64,000 bases of DNA from Shewanella sp. UCD-KL21 (lineage in GTDB: Bacteria; Pseudomonadota; Gammaproteobacteria; Enterobacterales; Shewanellaceae): positions 62,001 to 126,000 of the forward strand of contig NZ_MPHK01000001.1 in NCBI RefSeq assembly GCF_001957135.1, read 5' to 3'. The notes beneath the pieces are model-generated. The model was not told where the DNA came from and did not search any database. It was given only the letters and a program-made list of their open reading frames with translations. Positions 1 to 8,321 of the stretch are shown here, piece after piece; position 1 is the first letter of the stretch; every line of letters begins with the position of its first letter. The translations under genes and the position numbers were made by a program.

Positions 1-2
1 GT

Positions 3-1115
3 GAACGTAAAACTGTATCGCAGGAATTTCGTCTGAGCTCTAATGAGGCAGGTAAGATTTTTGCCGATTCAACCGACTGGTTAGTAGGCTTGTACGGTAT
101 GAACTTACAAGAAGATAATGATTTATATTCTGAATACAATGGCTGGGCTGATGAAGTGCTGCAATCGGAATATGAAGCGACCAACTATGCTATTTTTGTT
201 CAAACCGATACTCAATTTGCTAATGGTTATGTATTTTCAGCTGGGGTTCGTTTAGAGCGCCGAGAAAGTGAATATTCAGATAGTAATGGCGATGAATTCT
301 CACCTAGCGAAAACATGTGGGGCGGTCATTTAGCGCTATCTAAAGCCATAAACCAAGACCACAACACCTACTTACGTATTGCCCGCGGTTATAAAGCGGG
401 TGGCTTTAACATGACATTGCCTGCTGAATTAGCCGATAAAAAAGAGTTTGATACTGAAATCTTATATAACTATGAATTAGGGCTTAAATCTTCGTGGCTA
501 CAAGGTCAATTAGACACCAATCTGGCATTCTTCTATATGGATAGACGCGATCAGCAAGTAGCGGCATCACAGCAAGACCCAGATGATCAGCAGCGCTTCA
601 TTCTATTTACCGAAAATGCAGGTAGCGCCGAAAACTACGGCGCCGAAATCGACTTTACCTACTATGCCACCGATAACATTCAATTCTACGGCAGTGCAGG
701 TTGGTTGGAAGCCACCTATGGTGATTATCAATACAATGATAAATATGGCAATGTCGTTGATTTAACAGGTCGAGAGCAAGCCCATGCGCCTAAGTTTACC
801 TACAGCGCAGGCATGAGCTATGTCAGCGATTCTGGCTGGTTCACCAATATCAATGCCAGTGGTAAAAGTGATTTCTACTACTCTGATAGTAATGAATCAA
901 AGTCAGACGCCTATACCATTTTTAATGCCCGAGTCGGTTATGAATCACAAATGTGGTCAGCGTACTTATGGGGTCGTAACTTATTTGATGAGCAATACGG
1001 CGTCAGAGGTTTCTACTTTGGTAATGAGCCAGACTTAGATTGGGCTGATAAACAATATGTACGTTTCGGCGATCCACGTCAGCTAGGTATTACTTTAAAC
1101 GTCAAGTTTATGTAG
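3..1115 (+). CDS. TonB-dependent outer membrane receptor, C-terminal part (cut by window edge)
   Basis: The frame is open from the first bases of the window, so the true start lies upstream and about 370 C-terminal residues are visible. The protein alternates short amphipathic strands rich in Tyr, Trp and Gly with polar loops, as in the 22-strand barrel of TonB-dependent receptors. Typical pieces are a strand ending in WLVGLYG near the edge, LRIARGYKAGGFN, YNYELGLKSSW and FNARVGYESQMWSAYLWGRN. It ends LNVKFM rather than with the more usual Phe or Trp. The three genes downstream on the same strand look like thiamine uptake genes, so thiamine or a precursor is the inferred ligand. The plug and TonB box are outside the window, so the substrate cannot be read from sequence. 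Confidence 0.9.
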   Translation, partial: ERKTVSQEFRLSSNEAGKIFADSTDWLVGLYGMNLQEDNDLYSEYNGWADEVLQSEYEATNYAIFVQTDTQFANGYVFSAGVRLERRESEYSDSNGDEFSPSENMWGGHLALSKAINQDHNTYLRIARGYKAGGFNMTLPAELADKKEFDTEILYNYELGLKSSWLQGQLDTNLAFFYMDRRDQQVAASQQDPDDQQRFILFTENAGSAENYGAEIDFTYYATDNIQFYGSAGWLEATYGDYQYNDKYGNVVDLTGREQAHAPKFTYSAGMSYVSDSGWFTNINASGKSDFYYSDSNESKSDAYTIFNARVGYESQMWSAYLWGRNLFDEQYGVRGFYFGNEPDLDWADKQYVRFGDPRQLGITLNVKFM

Positions 1116-1205
1116 CTTGGTCGCAAACTATGTTAATTAAGTGGGGCTGTTAACCTATTGGGTTACAGTTAACTTATTTAATAATAACAATGCGTAACAC
1201 TAAAT

Positions 1206-1265
1206 TACCGTCATGTTCTGAAAAGTTTTTTAGCTTAAACTTTGATAGACTATGACGGTATTTTT
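1206..1265 (+). promoter_or_regulatory. 9-bp inverted repeat with T run between receptor and YkoF-like gene
   Basis: The arms TACCGTCAT (1206-1214) and ATGACGGTA (1252-1260) are exact complements separated by 37 nt and followed by TTTTTAT. It could be a weak terminator or attenuator that lowers expression of the transporter genes relative to the receptor. The loop is long for an intrinsic terminator, so the role is a guess. Confidence 0.3.
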
Positions 1266-1285
1266 ATCACGATTAAGGAATTTCC

Positions 1286-1546
1286 ATGAAATTGACTGCC
1301 GAAATCAGCATGTATCCATTTAATGAAAACTATTTAGACCCGATAAAGTGGTTTATTGGCCGAGTAGATAGCTACCCTAATATTGAACGTAAAACCAATG
1401 CGATGGCGACTCAGGTGTGTGGTGAATACGCAGATGTGATGGCCATGCTGGCAACCGAAATGGAAGCGGCCCATCAAAAATGGGGCAAAGCAGTATTTGT
1501 ATGTAAATTTATTGGTGGCGAGCTCGATTTAAGCCACACTGAATAA
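1286..1546 (+). CDS. YkoF-like thiamine/HMP-binding small protein
   Basis: An 86-residue soluble protein. The pattern KLTAEISMYPFNENY at the start and TQVCGEYADVMAML in the middle resembles a single YkoF/thiamine-binding ferredoxin-like domain. Bacillus YkoF carries two such domains and binds thiamine or hydroxymethylpyrimidine. There is no signal peptide, so it is probably cytoplasmic. A good Shine-Dalgarno (AAGGAA) lies just before the ATG. It sits between a TonB-dependent receptor and a PnuC-type permease, an arrangement that fits vitamin B1 salvage. Family assignment is by remembered pattern, so moderate certainty; the ligand is inferred. Confidence 0.65.
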   Translation: MKLTAEISMYPFNENYLDPIKWFIGRVDSYPNIERKTNAMATQVCGEYADVMAMLATEMEAAHQKWGKAVFVCKFIGGELDLSHTE

Positions 1547-1586
1547 CCTATAAATTCATCATAGTAATGAAATAGTAGCCAAGCTT

Positions 1587-2237
1587 ATGTTATCTGAGAT
1601 AGTTCAATCAATACAAATTGCCATTAATGAAGTGTCTGTAATGACAGGCTGGGAAGCTGTTGCAGTGATTCTGGCAATTGCGTATTTGATATTAGCCATG
1701 AAAACCAATATCTGGTGTTGGGCGGCAGCCTTTGCCAGTACTGCCATATACACAGTGCTGTTTTGGAATGTGTCATTATTGATGGAATCAGTGCTAAATG
1801 TGTATTACATGGCGATGGCGATTTATGGCTTTTGGCTGTGGCGCTATAGTGCTGACAGTCGACATCAAACTGAACTGCCAATTATTAGTTGGTCGCTAAA
1901 TAAACACTTAGTGATTATTGCCGTTACTAGCTGTGTGTCCTTGATTGTGGGCTACTTAATGGCCACGAATACAAGTGCTTCGTTTCCATACCTTGATGCA
2001 TTAACAACCTGTTTTGCGGTAATGACCACTTATCTAGTGGCGAAAAAGGTAATAGAAAATTGGTATTACTGGATGGTGATTAATTCGCTATCAATCTACT
2101 TATACCTTCAAAAAGGTTTAATGCTCACTTCTGGATTACTTATTTTGTATTTATTTATGGCTGTCAGCGGTTACTTTATGTGGCGTAAAAAAATGCAGCA
2201 AAATCATGCACCAGATGATGCAGCCTTAGCAAGCTAA
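1587..2237 (+). CDS. pnuT: PnuC/PnuT-family vitamin permease (probably thiamine)
   Basis: A 216-residue integral membrane protein with about seven hydrophobic segments and the aromatic signature of the PnuC family (WCWAAAF, YYMAMAIYGFWLWRY, and WYYWMVINSLSIYLY near residues 155-172). PnuC members carry nicotinamide riboside; the PnuT branch, found next to TonB receptors and thiamine kinases in marine proteobacteria, carries thiamine by facilitated diffusion coupled to phosphorylation inside the cell. The neighbours here (receptor, YkoF-like protein, kinase) favour thiamine. Substrate is inferred from context only. It is followed after 14 nt by the kinase, consistent with one transcript. Confidence 0.75.
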   Translation: MLSEIVQSIQIAINEVSVMTGWEAVAVILAIAYLILAMKTNIWCWAAAFASTAIYTVLFWNVSLLMESVLNVYYMAMAIYGFWLWRYSADSRHQTELPIISWSLNKHLVIIAVTSCVSLIVGYLMATNTSASFPYLDALTTCFAVMTTYLVAKKVIENWYYWMVINSLSIYLYLQKGLMLTSGLLILYLFMAVSGYFMWRKKMQQNHAPDDAALAS

Positions 2238-2251
2238 TGGCTATTTAGATA

Positions 2252-3262
2252 ATGACTCACTTTAACCCATGGCAATGGCTACCTGCGGACCTTAAACGCC
2301 AATTACCGAATACATTAGCCGATGAGATTGAAGCAGATTGTAATGGGGTTAAACTGCTATCTGATGGATTAAGTAATCAAAACTTCCATATAGCATTAAG
2401 TGATACCGATTGGGTATTACGGGTTAATCAAGATAACGCCCAGTGGTGTGAACGAGACAACGAAGTGAGCAGTTGGCGCTTGGTTGAAGCCATAAATCGG
2501 GCTCCGAAATTGATTTGGCTCAGTGATGATAAACGCTTTTATCTAAGTCAGTTTATCACTGAAAATAATCATTTATGGTCAAATTATGTCGCCGAGTTTA
2601 GCTTTTATGATAACAAGCGCCCACAGCAATCGGTGTTTGCGGCGCTAGACCCAGTAGAGCAGCTACTGGGGTTATTAACGCCGCTATCAAAATTACCTTT
2701 GCCGGCTAAACAAATTACCATGACTCAGCAATGGCAAGTTTATGTTAACTCATTATCTGACTTAGCAAACTCAATTGCCGATGCAAGCGCCGTAAACAAC
2801 GCCGATGCTGATGAAATTCAGGCTGTAGTGACTTGGCAGCAGCTTTATCGAAAATTAACCGGTAAATTTGCCCAAATGGCTATTTGGCTTGAACAACTAG
2901 AAACCTGCGTGATTTCGCCGCAGTTCTGTCACCGAGATTTGTCGCCGTATAATTTACTGTTTGATGGTAAACAACTCAATTGTATTGATTTTGAATATTG
3001 CGCTGCCAGTCATCCGCTGTTTGATTTAGTCGCCGTGGTGGTGACTCATCAATTAACTCAAGCGCAAGTAAAGCAACTGACGGAAAAATATCTACAACAT
3101 CAGCCTAATTTGACTCGTGATTGCGCTGATTATCTCGCTGAAATGGCTCATTGCTTTTGGCTTTTTGCCGCAGCTTGGGCATTAATGATGGCAGCTAACC
3201 AGCAATTATCACCTCAGCAATATTTTAACTTATTCAACAAATACCTATCTTTAGTGCCATAA
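2252..3262 (+). CDS. Thiamine-kinase-like phosphotransferase (APH/choline kinase fold)
   Basis: 336 residues of the aminoglycoside phosphotransferase/choline kinase superfamily. The catalytic Brenner-type motif HRDLSPYN has its His near residue 227 and the putative base Asp at 229. The metal-binding segment IDFEY follows near residue 246. The N-terminal lobe has LSDGLSNQNFHIAL, a nucleotide-binding loop like that of YcfN/ThiK thiamine kinases. In this operon it would trap imported thiamine by phosphorylation. Choline or other small alcohols are possible alternative substrates, but the PnuT-like partner makes thiamine the best guess. Confidence 0.72.
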   Translation: MTHFNPWQWLPADLKRQLPNTLADEIEADCNGVKLLSDGLSNQNFHIALSDTDWVLRVNQDNAQWCERDNEVSSWRLVEAINRAPKLIWLSDDKRFYLSQFITENNHLWSNYVAEFSFYDNKRPQQSVFAALDPVEQLLGLLTPLSKLPLPAKQITMTQQWQVYVNSLSDLANSIADASAVNNADADEIQAVVTWQQLYRKLTGKFAQMAIWLEQLETCVISPQFCHRDLSPYNLLFDGKQLNCIDFEYCAASHPLFDLVAVVVTHQLTQAQVKQLTEKYLQHQPNLTRDCADYLAEMAHCFWLFAAAWALMMAANQQLSPQQYFNLFNKYLSLVP

Positions 3263-3306
3263 GGCTATTATTCTTTACTTATGCTGTTTGTAGGGGAGAA
3301 TGACCG

Positions 3307-4155
3307 TTGAAAAAGCCATTAATTCCAATATTACTTGTTATTTTTTTAGCAGGATGTTCCACCAAATTTAGTTACTTCTTTCTCGACTGGGCCATTGAGT
3401 GGCGCGTTGATGAATATGTAGAATTAGACAAATCTCAACAAGCTCAATTTGATAAGCTGCTCGATAAGTTTTTGCTTTGGCATCAACAACAAGAATTGGC
3501 TCGCTATAGCGAGCAGCTGCAGCAACTTTCCGACAATATCAATAAACACACGCTTACCATTGAAATTTGGCAGCAACAAGTTACCGCTGCTAAAGCCCAT
3601 TGGTTTCGTGTTTTTGAATTTTTACTACCCGATTTACTGCCTATTATTACTAGCCTAAGCGATCAACAAGCGAAATCTATTATTACTCAGCTTAAACTTG
3701 ATAATGATGAATTAAATGCAAAATATGCAGGAAAAAACCAACTAGAATTAGTCGCTGATGCTAACGAAAGAACCATCAATCGGGTTGATGACTGGTTAGG
3801 AAGCACCACAGCAGAACAAGAAGTGTTAATTAAAGCGTTTAATCAACAGCGTCTGGCCACCCTTGATATGTGGCTAGAGTATCGACTTGAATGGTTACGT
3901 CAGTTTGAAACGGCGCTAAGTCAACGAGATGACAGCGCCTTACTTGAGCAGCGGATGCGGTTATTAATGACCCAGCCTGATGAATTAAAATCGGCAATAT
4001 ATCAGCAAAATGCAGATAGAAATACTCGGTTATTTGGTCAGTTAATGATTGAAATTAATCACAGTTTATCCAGCAAGCAGCGCCGCCATTTAAACAAAAA
4101 AATAGTCACGTTAATTGAGGATTTACAAGATCTGTCTGACGATGTGAAGCGTTAA
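3307..4155 (+). CDS. DUF6279-type lipoprotein
   Basis: 282 residues with a clear lipoprotein signal: hydrophobic residues 4-15 and lipobox LAGC with the acylated Cys at residue 17. The mature part is almost wholly alpha-helical and Gln/Leu rich (DKLLDKFLLWHQQQELARYSEQLQQL), with WAIEWRVDEYVELDKSQQAQF at its start, the hallmark of the DUF6279 family. Function unknown; presumably in the periplasm, attached to the inner or outer membrane. The start is a TTG supported by GGGGAG seven bases upstream. It follows the thiamine genes by 44 nt but has no obvious functional link to them. Confidence 0.75.
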   Translation: MKKPLIPILLVIFLAGCSTKFSYFFLDWAIEWRVDEYVELDKSQQAQFDKLLDKFLLWHQQQELARYSEQLQQLSDNINKHTLTIEIWQQQVTAAKAHWFRVFEFLLPDLLPIITSLSDQQAKSIITQLKLDNDELNAKYAGKNQLELVADANERTINRVDDWLGSTTAEQEVLIKAFNQQRLATLDMWLEYRLEWLRQFETALSQRDDSALLEQRMRLLMTQPDELKSAIYQQNADRNTRLFGQLMIEINHSLSSKQRRHLNKKIVTLIEDLQDLSDDVKR

Positions 4156-4241
4156 TTTAAAGCTGATGTAAATATATGAAATAAAACTCGTTATTCCAAG
4201 GTCTAATGATGTAATTATCGGAGCAAGGTTAAGGAATTATC

Positions 4242-4823
4242 ATGGTGAACCTATATCAGCAATTTTTAAGTTTATTAAAGCACATTGAAGGCATAGCACC
4301 ACTGGCTATGCGACTTTATTTAGCCCCAGTATTAATGCAAGCAGGTTATAACAAGTTATCTAATTTTAGTGACACAGCTGCTTGGTTTGGTAATCCTGAT
4401 TGGGGTTTAGGTTTACCTATGCCTGAAGTCATGACTGCATTAGCCGCTGGCACTGAATTATTTGGCGGCGCGCTACTGCTGATAGGCTTAGCTACACGTT
4501 TAGTGGCGATCCCTATGATGGTAACCATGTTAGTTGCGGCATTTGCGGTGCACATTAACAATGGCTGGTTGGCGATTGCTGATGCCAGTTCCTGGCTTGC
4601 TAACGCTAATGTCGCTGCTTCTGCTGAAAAGCTTGCTGCGGCTAAAGCACTTTTACAGCAACATGGTAATTATGAATGGCTCACAAGCTCAGGCAACTTT
4701 GTTATTTTAAATAATGGTATTGAGTTTGCCATAACCTATTTTATCATGTTGCTTGCGCTGTTATTTATGGGCGGAGGACGATATACCAGCGTCGATCACT
4801 TTATTGCCAAGCGTGCTAGCTAG
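4242..4823 (+). CDS. DoxX-family inner membrane protein
   Basis: 193 residues, four hydrophobic helices. The N-terminal LAMRLYLAPVLMQAGYNKLSNF and the central MPEVMTALAAGTELFGGALLLIGLATRLVAIPMMVTMLVAAFAVH are typical of DoxX/SURF4-like proteins, which are often linked to redox or thiosulfate metabolism but mostly uncharacterised. Between helices three and four there is an Ala-rich loop of about 45 residues (around 115-150) that is longer than usual. AAGGAAT precedes the ATG. A strong terminator hairpin follows at 4862-4889, so it is likely the last gene of its transcript. Confidence 0.82.
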   Translation: MVNLYQQFLSLLKHIEGIAPLAMRLYLAPVLMQAGYNKLSNFSDTAAWFGNPDWGLGLPMPEVMTALAAGTELFGGALLLIGLATRLVAIPMMVTMLVAAFAVHINNGWLAIADASSWLANANVAASAEKLAAAKALLQQHGNYEWLTSSGNFVILNNGIEFAITYFIMLLALLFMGGGRYTSVDHFIAKRAS

Positions 4824-4861
4824 CGATTAATAACCTCATCTAACAATTTATCATGACATGT

Positions 4862-4889
4862 AAAAATCCCACTTTAATGTGGGATTTTT
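4862..4889. terminator. Bidirectional intrinsic terminator
   Basis: Stem AAAAATCCCAC/GTGGGATTTTT with a six-base middle, T-rich on the plus side and A-rich upstream, 39 nt after the doxX-like stop. Confidence 0.85.
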
Positions 4890-4961
4890 GTTAATATCCT
4901 TGAGAGATTAATTATCGGCGTGGACATGTGTCTGCGCAATGAAAAGACAGGGATTTTGCAA

Positions 4962-5510
4962 TTGGACGCTTCAGAATTATTACTTACTCGCCAGTCAACA
5001 CCTCGGTTAACCCAGCCTGCGCCGAATGAACAACAATTGGACTTCATTCTTAATGCCGCTGCCAGAGTGCCAGATCACGGCGCTTTAACCCCTTGGGAAT
5101 TTATTATCGCCACTGATGCTGGGTTAGAGACCTTAGCAGAGATATTTATTACGGCGGCTAAGTCTAAAGGGGCGGATGAAGCCTTTTTAACCAAAGTGAA
5201 AGGGATGCCACACCGAGCGCCAATGGTCATTACTGTCGTCGCCAAAAGTCAGTCACATCCTAAAGTGCCATTATTAGAGCAGCAGCTTGCCGCTGGCTGC
5301 GCCACCATGGCAATGCAACAAGCCGCGTTTTCTTTAGGATTGGGCGCAGTTTGGCGTACTGGTGACTTTGCTTTTAACGCAATGGTTAATCAAGGTTTGG
5401 GTATTGCCGCTGAAGATCAAATCGTGGGCTTTTTGTATATCGGCACCCCTGCGGTTAAAGCGCCGCTTAAACCGTTAAAACCAGGGCGACAATTCGCTCG
5501 ATATTTATAA
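4962..5510 (+). CDS. ydjA: YdjA-type nitroreductase
   Basis: FMN-dependent nitroreductase family. Read from TTG at 4962 the protein begins MDASELLLTRQSTPRL, which lines up with the known YdjA start and gives 182 residues, against 183 in E. coli. ACAGGGA lies nine bases upstream as ribosome site. Longer reading from GTG 4920 or ATG 4926 adds an unconserved tail. Family features seen: RVPDHGALTPWEF (FMN and dimer contact region), the central KGMPHRAPMVITVVA, and AFSLGLGAVWRTGDF near the C-terminal third. The enzyme reduces nitro- or quinone-type compounds with NAD(P)H; the physiological substrate is unknown. Confidence 0.88.
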   Translation: MDASELLLTRQSTPRLTQPAPNEQQLDFILNAAARVPDHGALTPWEFIIATDAGLETLAEIFITAAKSKGADEAFLTKVKGMPHRAPMVITVVAKSQSHPKVPLLEQQLAAGCATMAMQQAAFSLGLGAVWRTGDFAFNAMVNQGLGIAAEDQIVGFLYIGTPAVKAPLKPLKPGRQFARYL

Positions 5511-5596
5511 CCTGTTTATATGAAGTGGGCTGATCAATTTAATTGCTAACTTCATAGCTGTGGCTGATGATAAAGGCGATAAAAAGCGTTAATGAA

Positions 5597-5630
5597 AATA
5601 TAGTGATTCCAGCTGTGGAATCACTATATT
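5597..5630. terminator. Perfect 15-bp hairpin between convergent genes
   Basis: Arms AATATAGTGATTCCA (5597-5611) and its exact complement (5616-5630) with a GCTG loop. It has a TTTT run on the minus side and a weak T tract on the plus side. It lies between the ends of ydjA and the small membrane gene and probably terminates both. Confidence 0.75.
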
Positions 5631-5698
5631 TAATATTGTTGAATACAATATGTTTGAGTTACTTAGGTCGGTGACTTTACTCGTTATAACTAAATGCC

Positions 5699-5905
5699 TT
5701 AGTCGCTTGGGTCTAATGCATCTAACGGCAGCAAGTTCTGATATAAGTAATAGCCTAACGGGCCTAAAAATAGGCTTATTGTTCCCCATAGATAACGTTT
5801 AACATTATCTATCTTTGCTGCTGTGTTAATCGCGCGGTAGCAAAACATAATATGCAATACGATTAACAGCGGTATGAGCACAAGCACCAAATCCATTTGT
5901 TCCAT
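5699..5905 (-). CDS. Small PLDc_N-like membrane protein
   Basis: 68 residues, two hydrophobic helices (about 5-23 and 40-58) joined by a basic loop. The second half, WGTISLFLGPLGYYLYQNLL, matches the pattern of the phospholipase D nuclease N-terminal domain (PLDc_N), a two-helix module also found alone as small membrane proteins of unknown role. AAGGA lies ten bases before the ATG on the minus strand. There is no neighbour on the same strand within 200 nt, so it appears monocistronic. The frame-shifted overlapping reading of 66 codons has no ribosome site and poor composition. Confidence 0.68.
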   Translation of the reverse strand: MEQMDLVLVLIPLLIVLHIMFCYRAINTAAKIDNVKRYLWGTISLFLGPLGYYLYQNLLPLDALDPSD

Positions 5906-6107
5906 GTCTACATCCTTGGTTACTGCATGAGAGACTTATCTAAGCTTAATCCTATTTTGGAGATTAGCTGCTTAATCACTATAAAATCCATCTTATAGTT
6001 GACTTAACATAGCGTATTTACAGTGCTTTTATCAATCATATATATGAATAACTATACAAAAGATTGACCTTTTGTTGTTAATATAAGCAATTATTAATAT
6101 ATTGACG

Positions 6108-6797
6108 CTATTTGAGGTGATGTTGCTGAGTTAAATCATCTAACCAGAGAGAGTGTTTTGTCATAACTGCTTTAAATAAATCACTTTCTAGATGAAGCTT
6201 GAGCCATTGTTTTACATTTTGATAGGGACTTTGCTGGAACCAGAGCTTATTAACATGGGCAAATTGTCTGATAAACGGAAAAATAGCGTAGTCAGCCATC
6301 GATGGTGAGTCTGACAACAGTTGCTTATTAACAGTTAGCTTTGCTTCTAAAATTTCAATAAACTCACAGGCTTTATCGCGGTAATACTCTTCAGAATACT
6401 CAAGGTGTCTATCAGCATACTTGTATTTATCTAGCCAAGGTTTGAATTGAAAATCATTCAATTCAATTAGCTTAATTGCTGCTTTATCTGTCATTGAGCA
6501 GACCAAGCTTGTATAAGCACTGCTGCATAAATATTCAGTAGCGGTGCTAGGGTAATGACTTAGTACATACTTAAAGATATCAATGCTTTCGTCTAATACT
6601 TTTGGACTATTAATTGGCGGCTCATTCAGTACTAATACTGGTACTGTGCCCTTTGGCGACAGCTTTAGCATTTCAGCGGGCTTGTTACGTAACTCAATTT
6701 CTCTTAATTCAGGGTTTAACGAACTTAAGTGTAAGCCTATACGCGCTCTCATCGCATAAGGGCAGCGTCTGAAAGTATAAAGAATAGCACAAGACAT
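6108..6797 (-). CDS. Glutathione S-transferase family protein
   Basis: 229 residues. The thioredoxin-like N-terminal domain has ILYTFRRCPYAMRARIGL with a glutaredoxin-style CPYA motif at about residues 12-15, then KLSPKGTVPVLVL with the cis-Pro, and DESIDIFKYVL in the glutathione gamma-Glu contact position. An all-helical C-terminal domain follows, with SMADYAIFPFIRQFAHVN as the conserved N-capping helix. Cys in place of Ser or Tyr suggests an omega/beta or GrxB-like class that forms mixed disulfides rather than a classical transferase. Monocistronic; substrate unknown. Confidence 0.8.
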   Translation of the reverse strand: MSCAILYTFRRCPYAMRARIGLHLSSLNPELREIELRNKPAEMLKLSPKGTVPVLVLNEPPINSPKVLDESIDIFKYVLSHYPSTATEYLCSSAYTSLVCSMTDKAAIKLIELNDFQFKPWLDKYKYADRHLEYSEEYYRDKACEFIEILEAKLTVNKQLLSDSPSMADYAIFPFIRQFAHVNKLWFQQSPYQNVKQWLKLHLESDLFKAVMTKHSLWLDDLTQQHHLK

Positions 6798-6983
6798 TTT
6801 AAACTAGACCTTGTTATCGTGAAGTAAATAATGAGTGACGCTATTCTATGTTTTTTACCTGTGGGAGTGTGAATTTTTTCTGATGTTGTGATTATTTTGG
6901 GTGTGTTTGCTTTGAATGCTGAGTTTAGCTAGGTACTGTTTGACGCTGGACTATTATGCCTAGCTATGGCTGTGTGATTAAGT

Positions 6984-6997
6984 TACAATTTCGCGCC
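6984..6997 (+). promoter_or_regulatory. Candidate -10 box with GC-rich discriminator before trhO
   Basis: TACAAT followed by TTCGCGCC. The same arrangement occurs before rluC and before yceD. No convincing -35 was found at the right distance. Confidence 0.4.
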
Positions 6998-7089
6998 ATA
7001 ATTTGAGGTGCGTCACCTTTTTTGTGCTTATTTGTCCTTTATAGTTATTAATTGCACTGGAAATTAAGTTCCAGATAGCGGAGATATTC

Positions 7090-8070
7090 ATGTCACAAGT
7101 TGTCGTTTGCGCGTTATATAAGTTTGTTGCTTTACCGCATTTTGAATCAATAAAAGCGCCATTATTAGCCCATATGGAGCAACAAGAAATTAAAGGCACT
7201 TTATTACTGGCCAGTGAAGGCATTAACGGCACAGTAGCAGGCACGCAACAAAGTATTGATAGCCTGTTAGCCTGGTTGGCGTCACAAGATGGTTTAAATG
7301 AAATTGTGTATAAATTATCGTTTGACGACAATATGCCGTTTTACCGCACCAAAGTGAAACTTAAGAAAGAAATTGTTACCATGGGCATTGAGGGAATTGA
7401 CCCAAGAGAAGTGGTAGGGACATACGTTAAACCTAAAGATTGGAACAAACTGATATCTGATCCAGACGTGTTATTAGTTGATACCCGTAACGATTATGAA
7501 GTACAAATTGGCACCTTCAAAAATGCAGTCAATCCTGTGACTGAAACCTTCAGAGAGTTTCCTCAATACGTAAAAGAAAACCTCGATCCTGCTAAGCACA
7601 AAAAAGTCGCCATGTTCTGTACTGGTGGCATTCGCTGTGAAAAATCCACCGCTTACCTAAAAGAGCAGGGCTTTGATGAGGTGTATCACCTTGAAGGCGG
7701 GATTTTAAAATACCTTGAAGAAGTTAAACAAGAGCAAAGCCTGTGGCAAGGTGAGTGTTTTGTGTTTGATAATCGGGTGGCGGTAAATCATGATTTAGAT
7801 AAAGGCATTTACGATCAATGTAATGCTTGCCGCATGCCAATCACACAAGAAGAAATGCAGACTAAAGCTTTTGTTCAAGGCGTCAGTTGCCCACATTGTA
7901 TTGATAAAATTTCAGATGAGCAGCGCCAACGTTTTATTGAACGTGAAAGACAGGTTCAACTGGCTAAACAGCGTGGCGAAGCCCATATAGGTAGTGACGT
8001 TAAACAAGTTATTCAGCAAAGGCGTCAACATAAAGAAAGCGTCAAGCAAGCCCAAAATGAAGCTAAATAA
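7090..8070 (+). CDS. trhO: tRNA U34 hydroxylase, rhodanese-type
   Basis: 326 residues, matching TrhO (YceA), which with molecular oxygen makes 5-hydroxyuridine at position 34 of a subset of tRNAs. An N-terminal acylphosphatase-like domain is followed by a rhodanese domain (about 120-215) with active-site loop [10 protein letters not shown]. The first Cys falls at residue 177, the position known to be essential in E. coli. The C-terminal part holds a Cys-rich metal-like site (CNACRMP and CPHC) and a basic Gln/Arg-rich helical tail. A terminator follows at 8107-8139, so it is a single-gene unit. Confidence 0.95.
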   Translation: MSQVVVCALYKFVALPHFESIKAPLLAHMEQQEIKGTLLLASEGINGTVAGTQQSIDSLLAWLASQDGLNEIVYKLSFDDNMPFYRTKVKLKKEIVTMGIEGIDPREVVGTYVKPKDWNKLISDPDVLLVDTRNDYEVQIGTFKNAVNPVTETFREFPQYVKENLDPAKHKKVAMFCTGGIRCEKSTAYLKEQGFDEVYHLEGGILKYLEEVKQEQSLWQGECFVFDNRVAVNHDLDKGIYDQCNACRMPITQEEMQTKAFVQGVSCPHCIDKISDEQRQRFIERERQVQLAKQRGEAHIGSDVKQVIQQRRQHKESVKQAQNEAK

Positions 8071-8106
8071 TTAGGGTAACTAGAGGTCGATTAAGCCAGT
8101 TTGATG

Positions 8107-8139
8107 AAAGCATCCATTGTGATATGGGTGCTTTTTTTT
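8107..8139 (+). terminator. Intrinsic terminator of trhO
   Basis: Nine-base stem starting AAAGCATCCA, paired with TGGGTGCTTT with one G-U, then eight T. Confidence 0.85.
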
Positions 8140-8321
8140 GTATTTATTTTAGCTTTTTGAGGCCGATGTTATTTTTACTACACCTAAACAAGTCATTATT
8201 ATAAATGAAACAGGTTGCTGGATTTAGCAGCGAAAGATTTGTTATTGCTAAAGTGAATAACAAATCTTAATCAGCTTATGTTATTTTTAGCATTGATCTA
8301 GAAATATAAAGTTGGAAGTTA

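Noticed and set aside
1116..1285. TPP riboswitch before the YkoF-like gene
   Set aside because: No THI-element core is seen here; if one exists it should precede the receptor, outside the window.
5589..5789. 66-codon minus-strand frame overlapping the PLDc_N-like gene
   Set aside because: Shadow reading of a better supported gene with a ribosome site, and it runs through the terminator hairpin.
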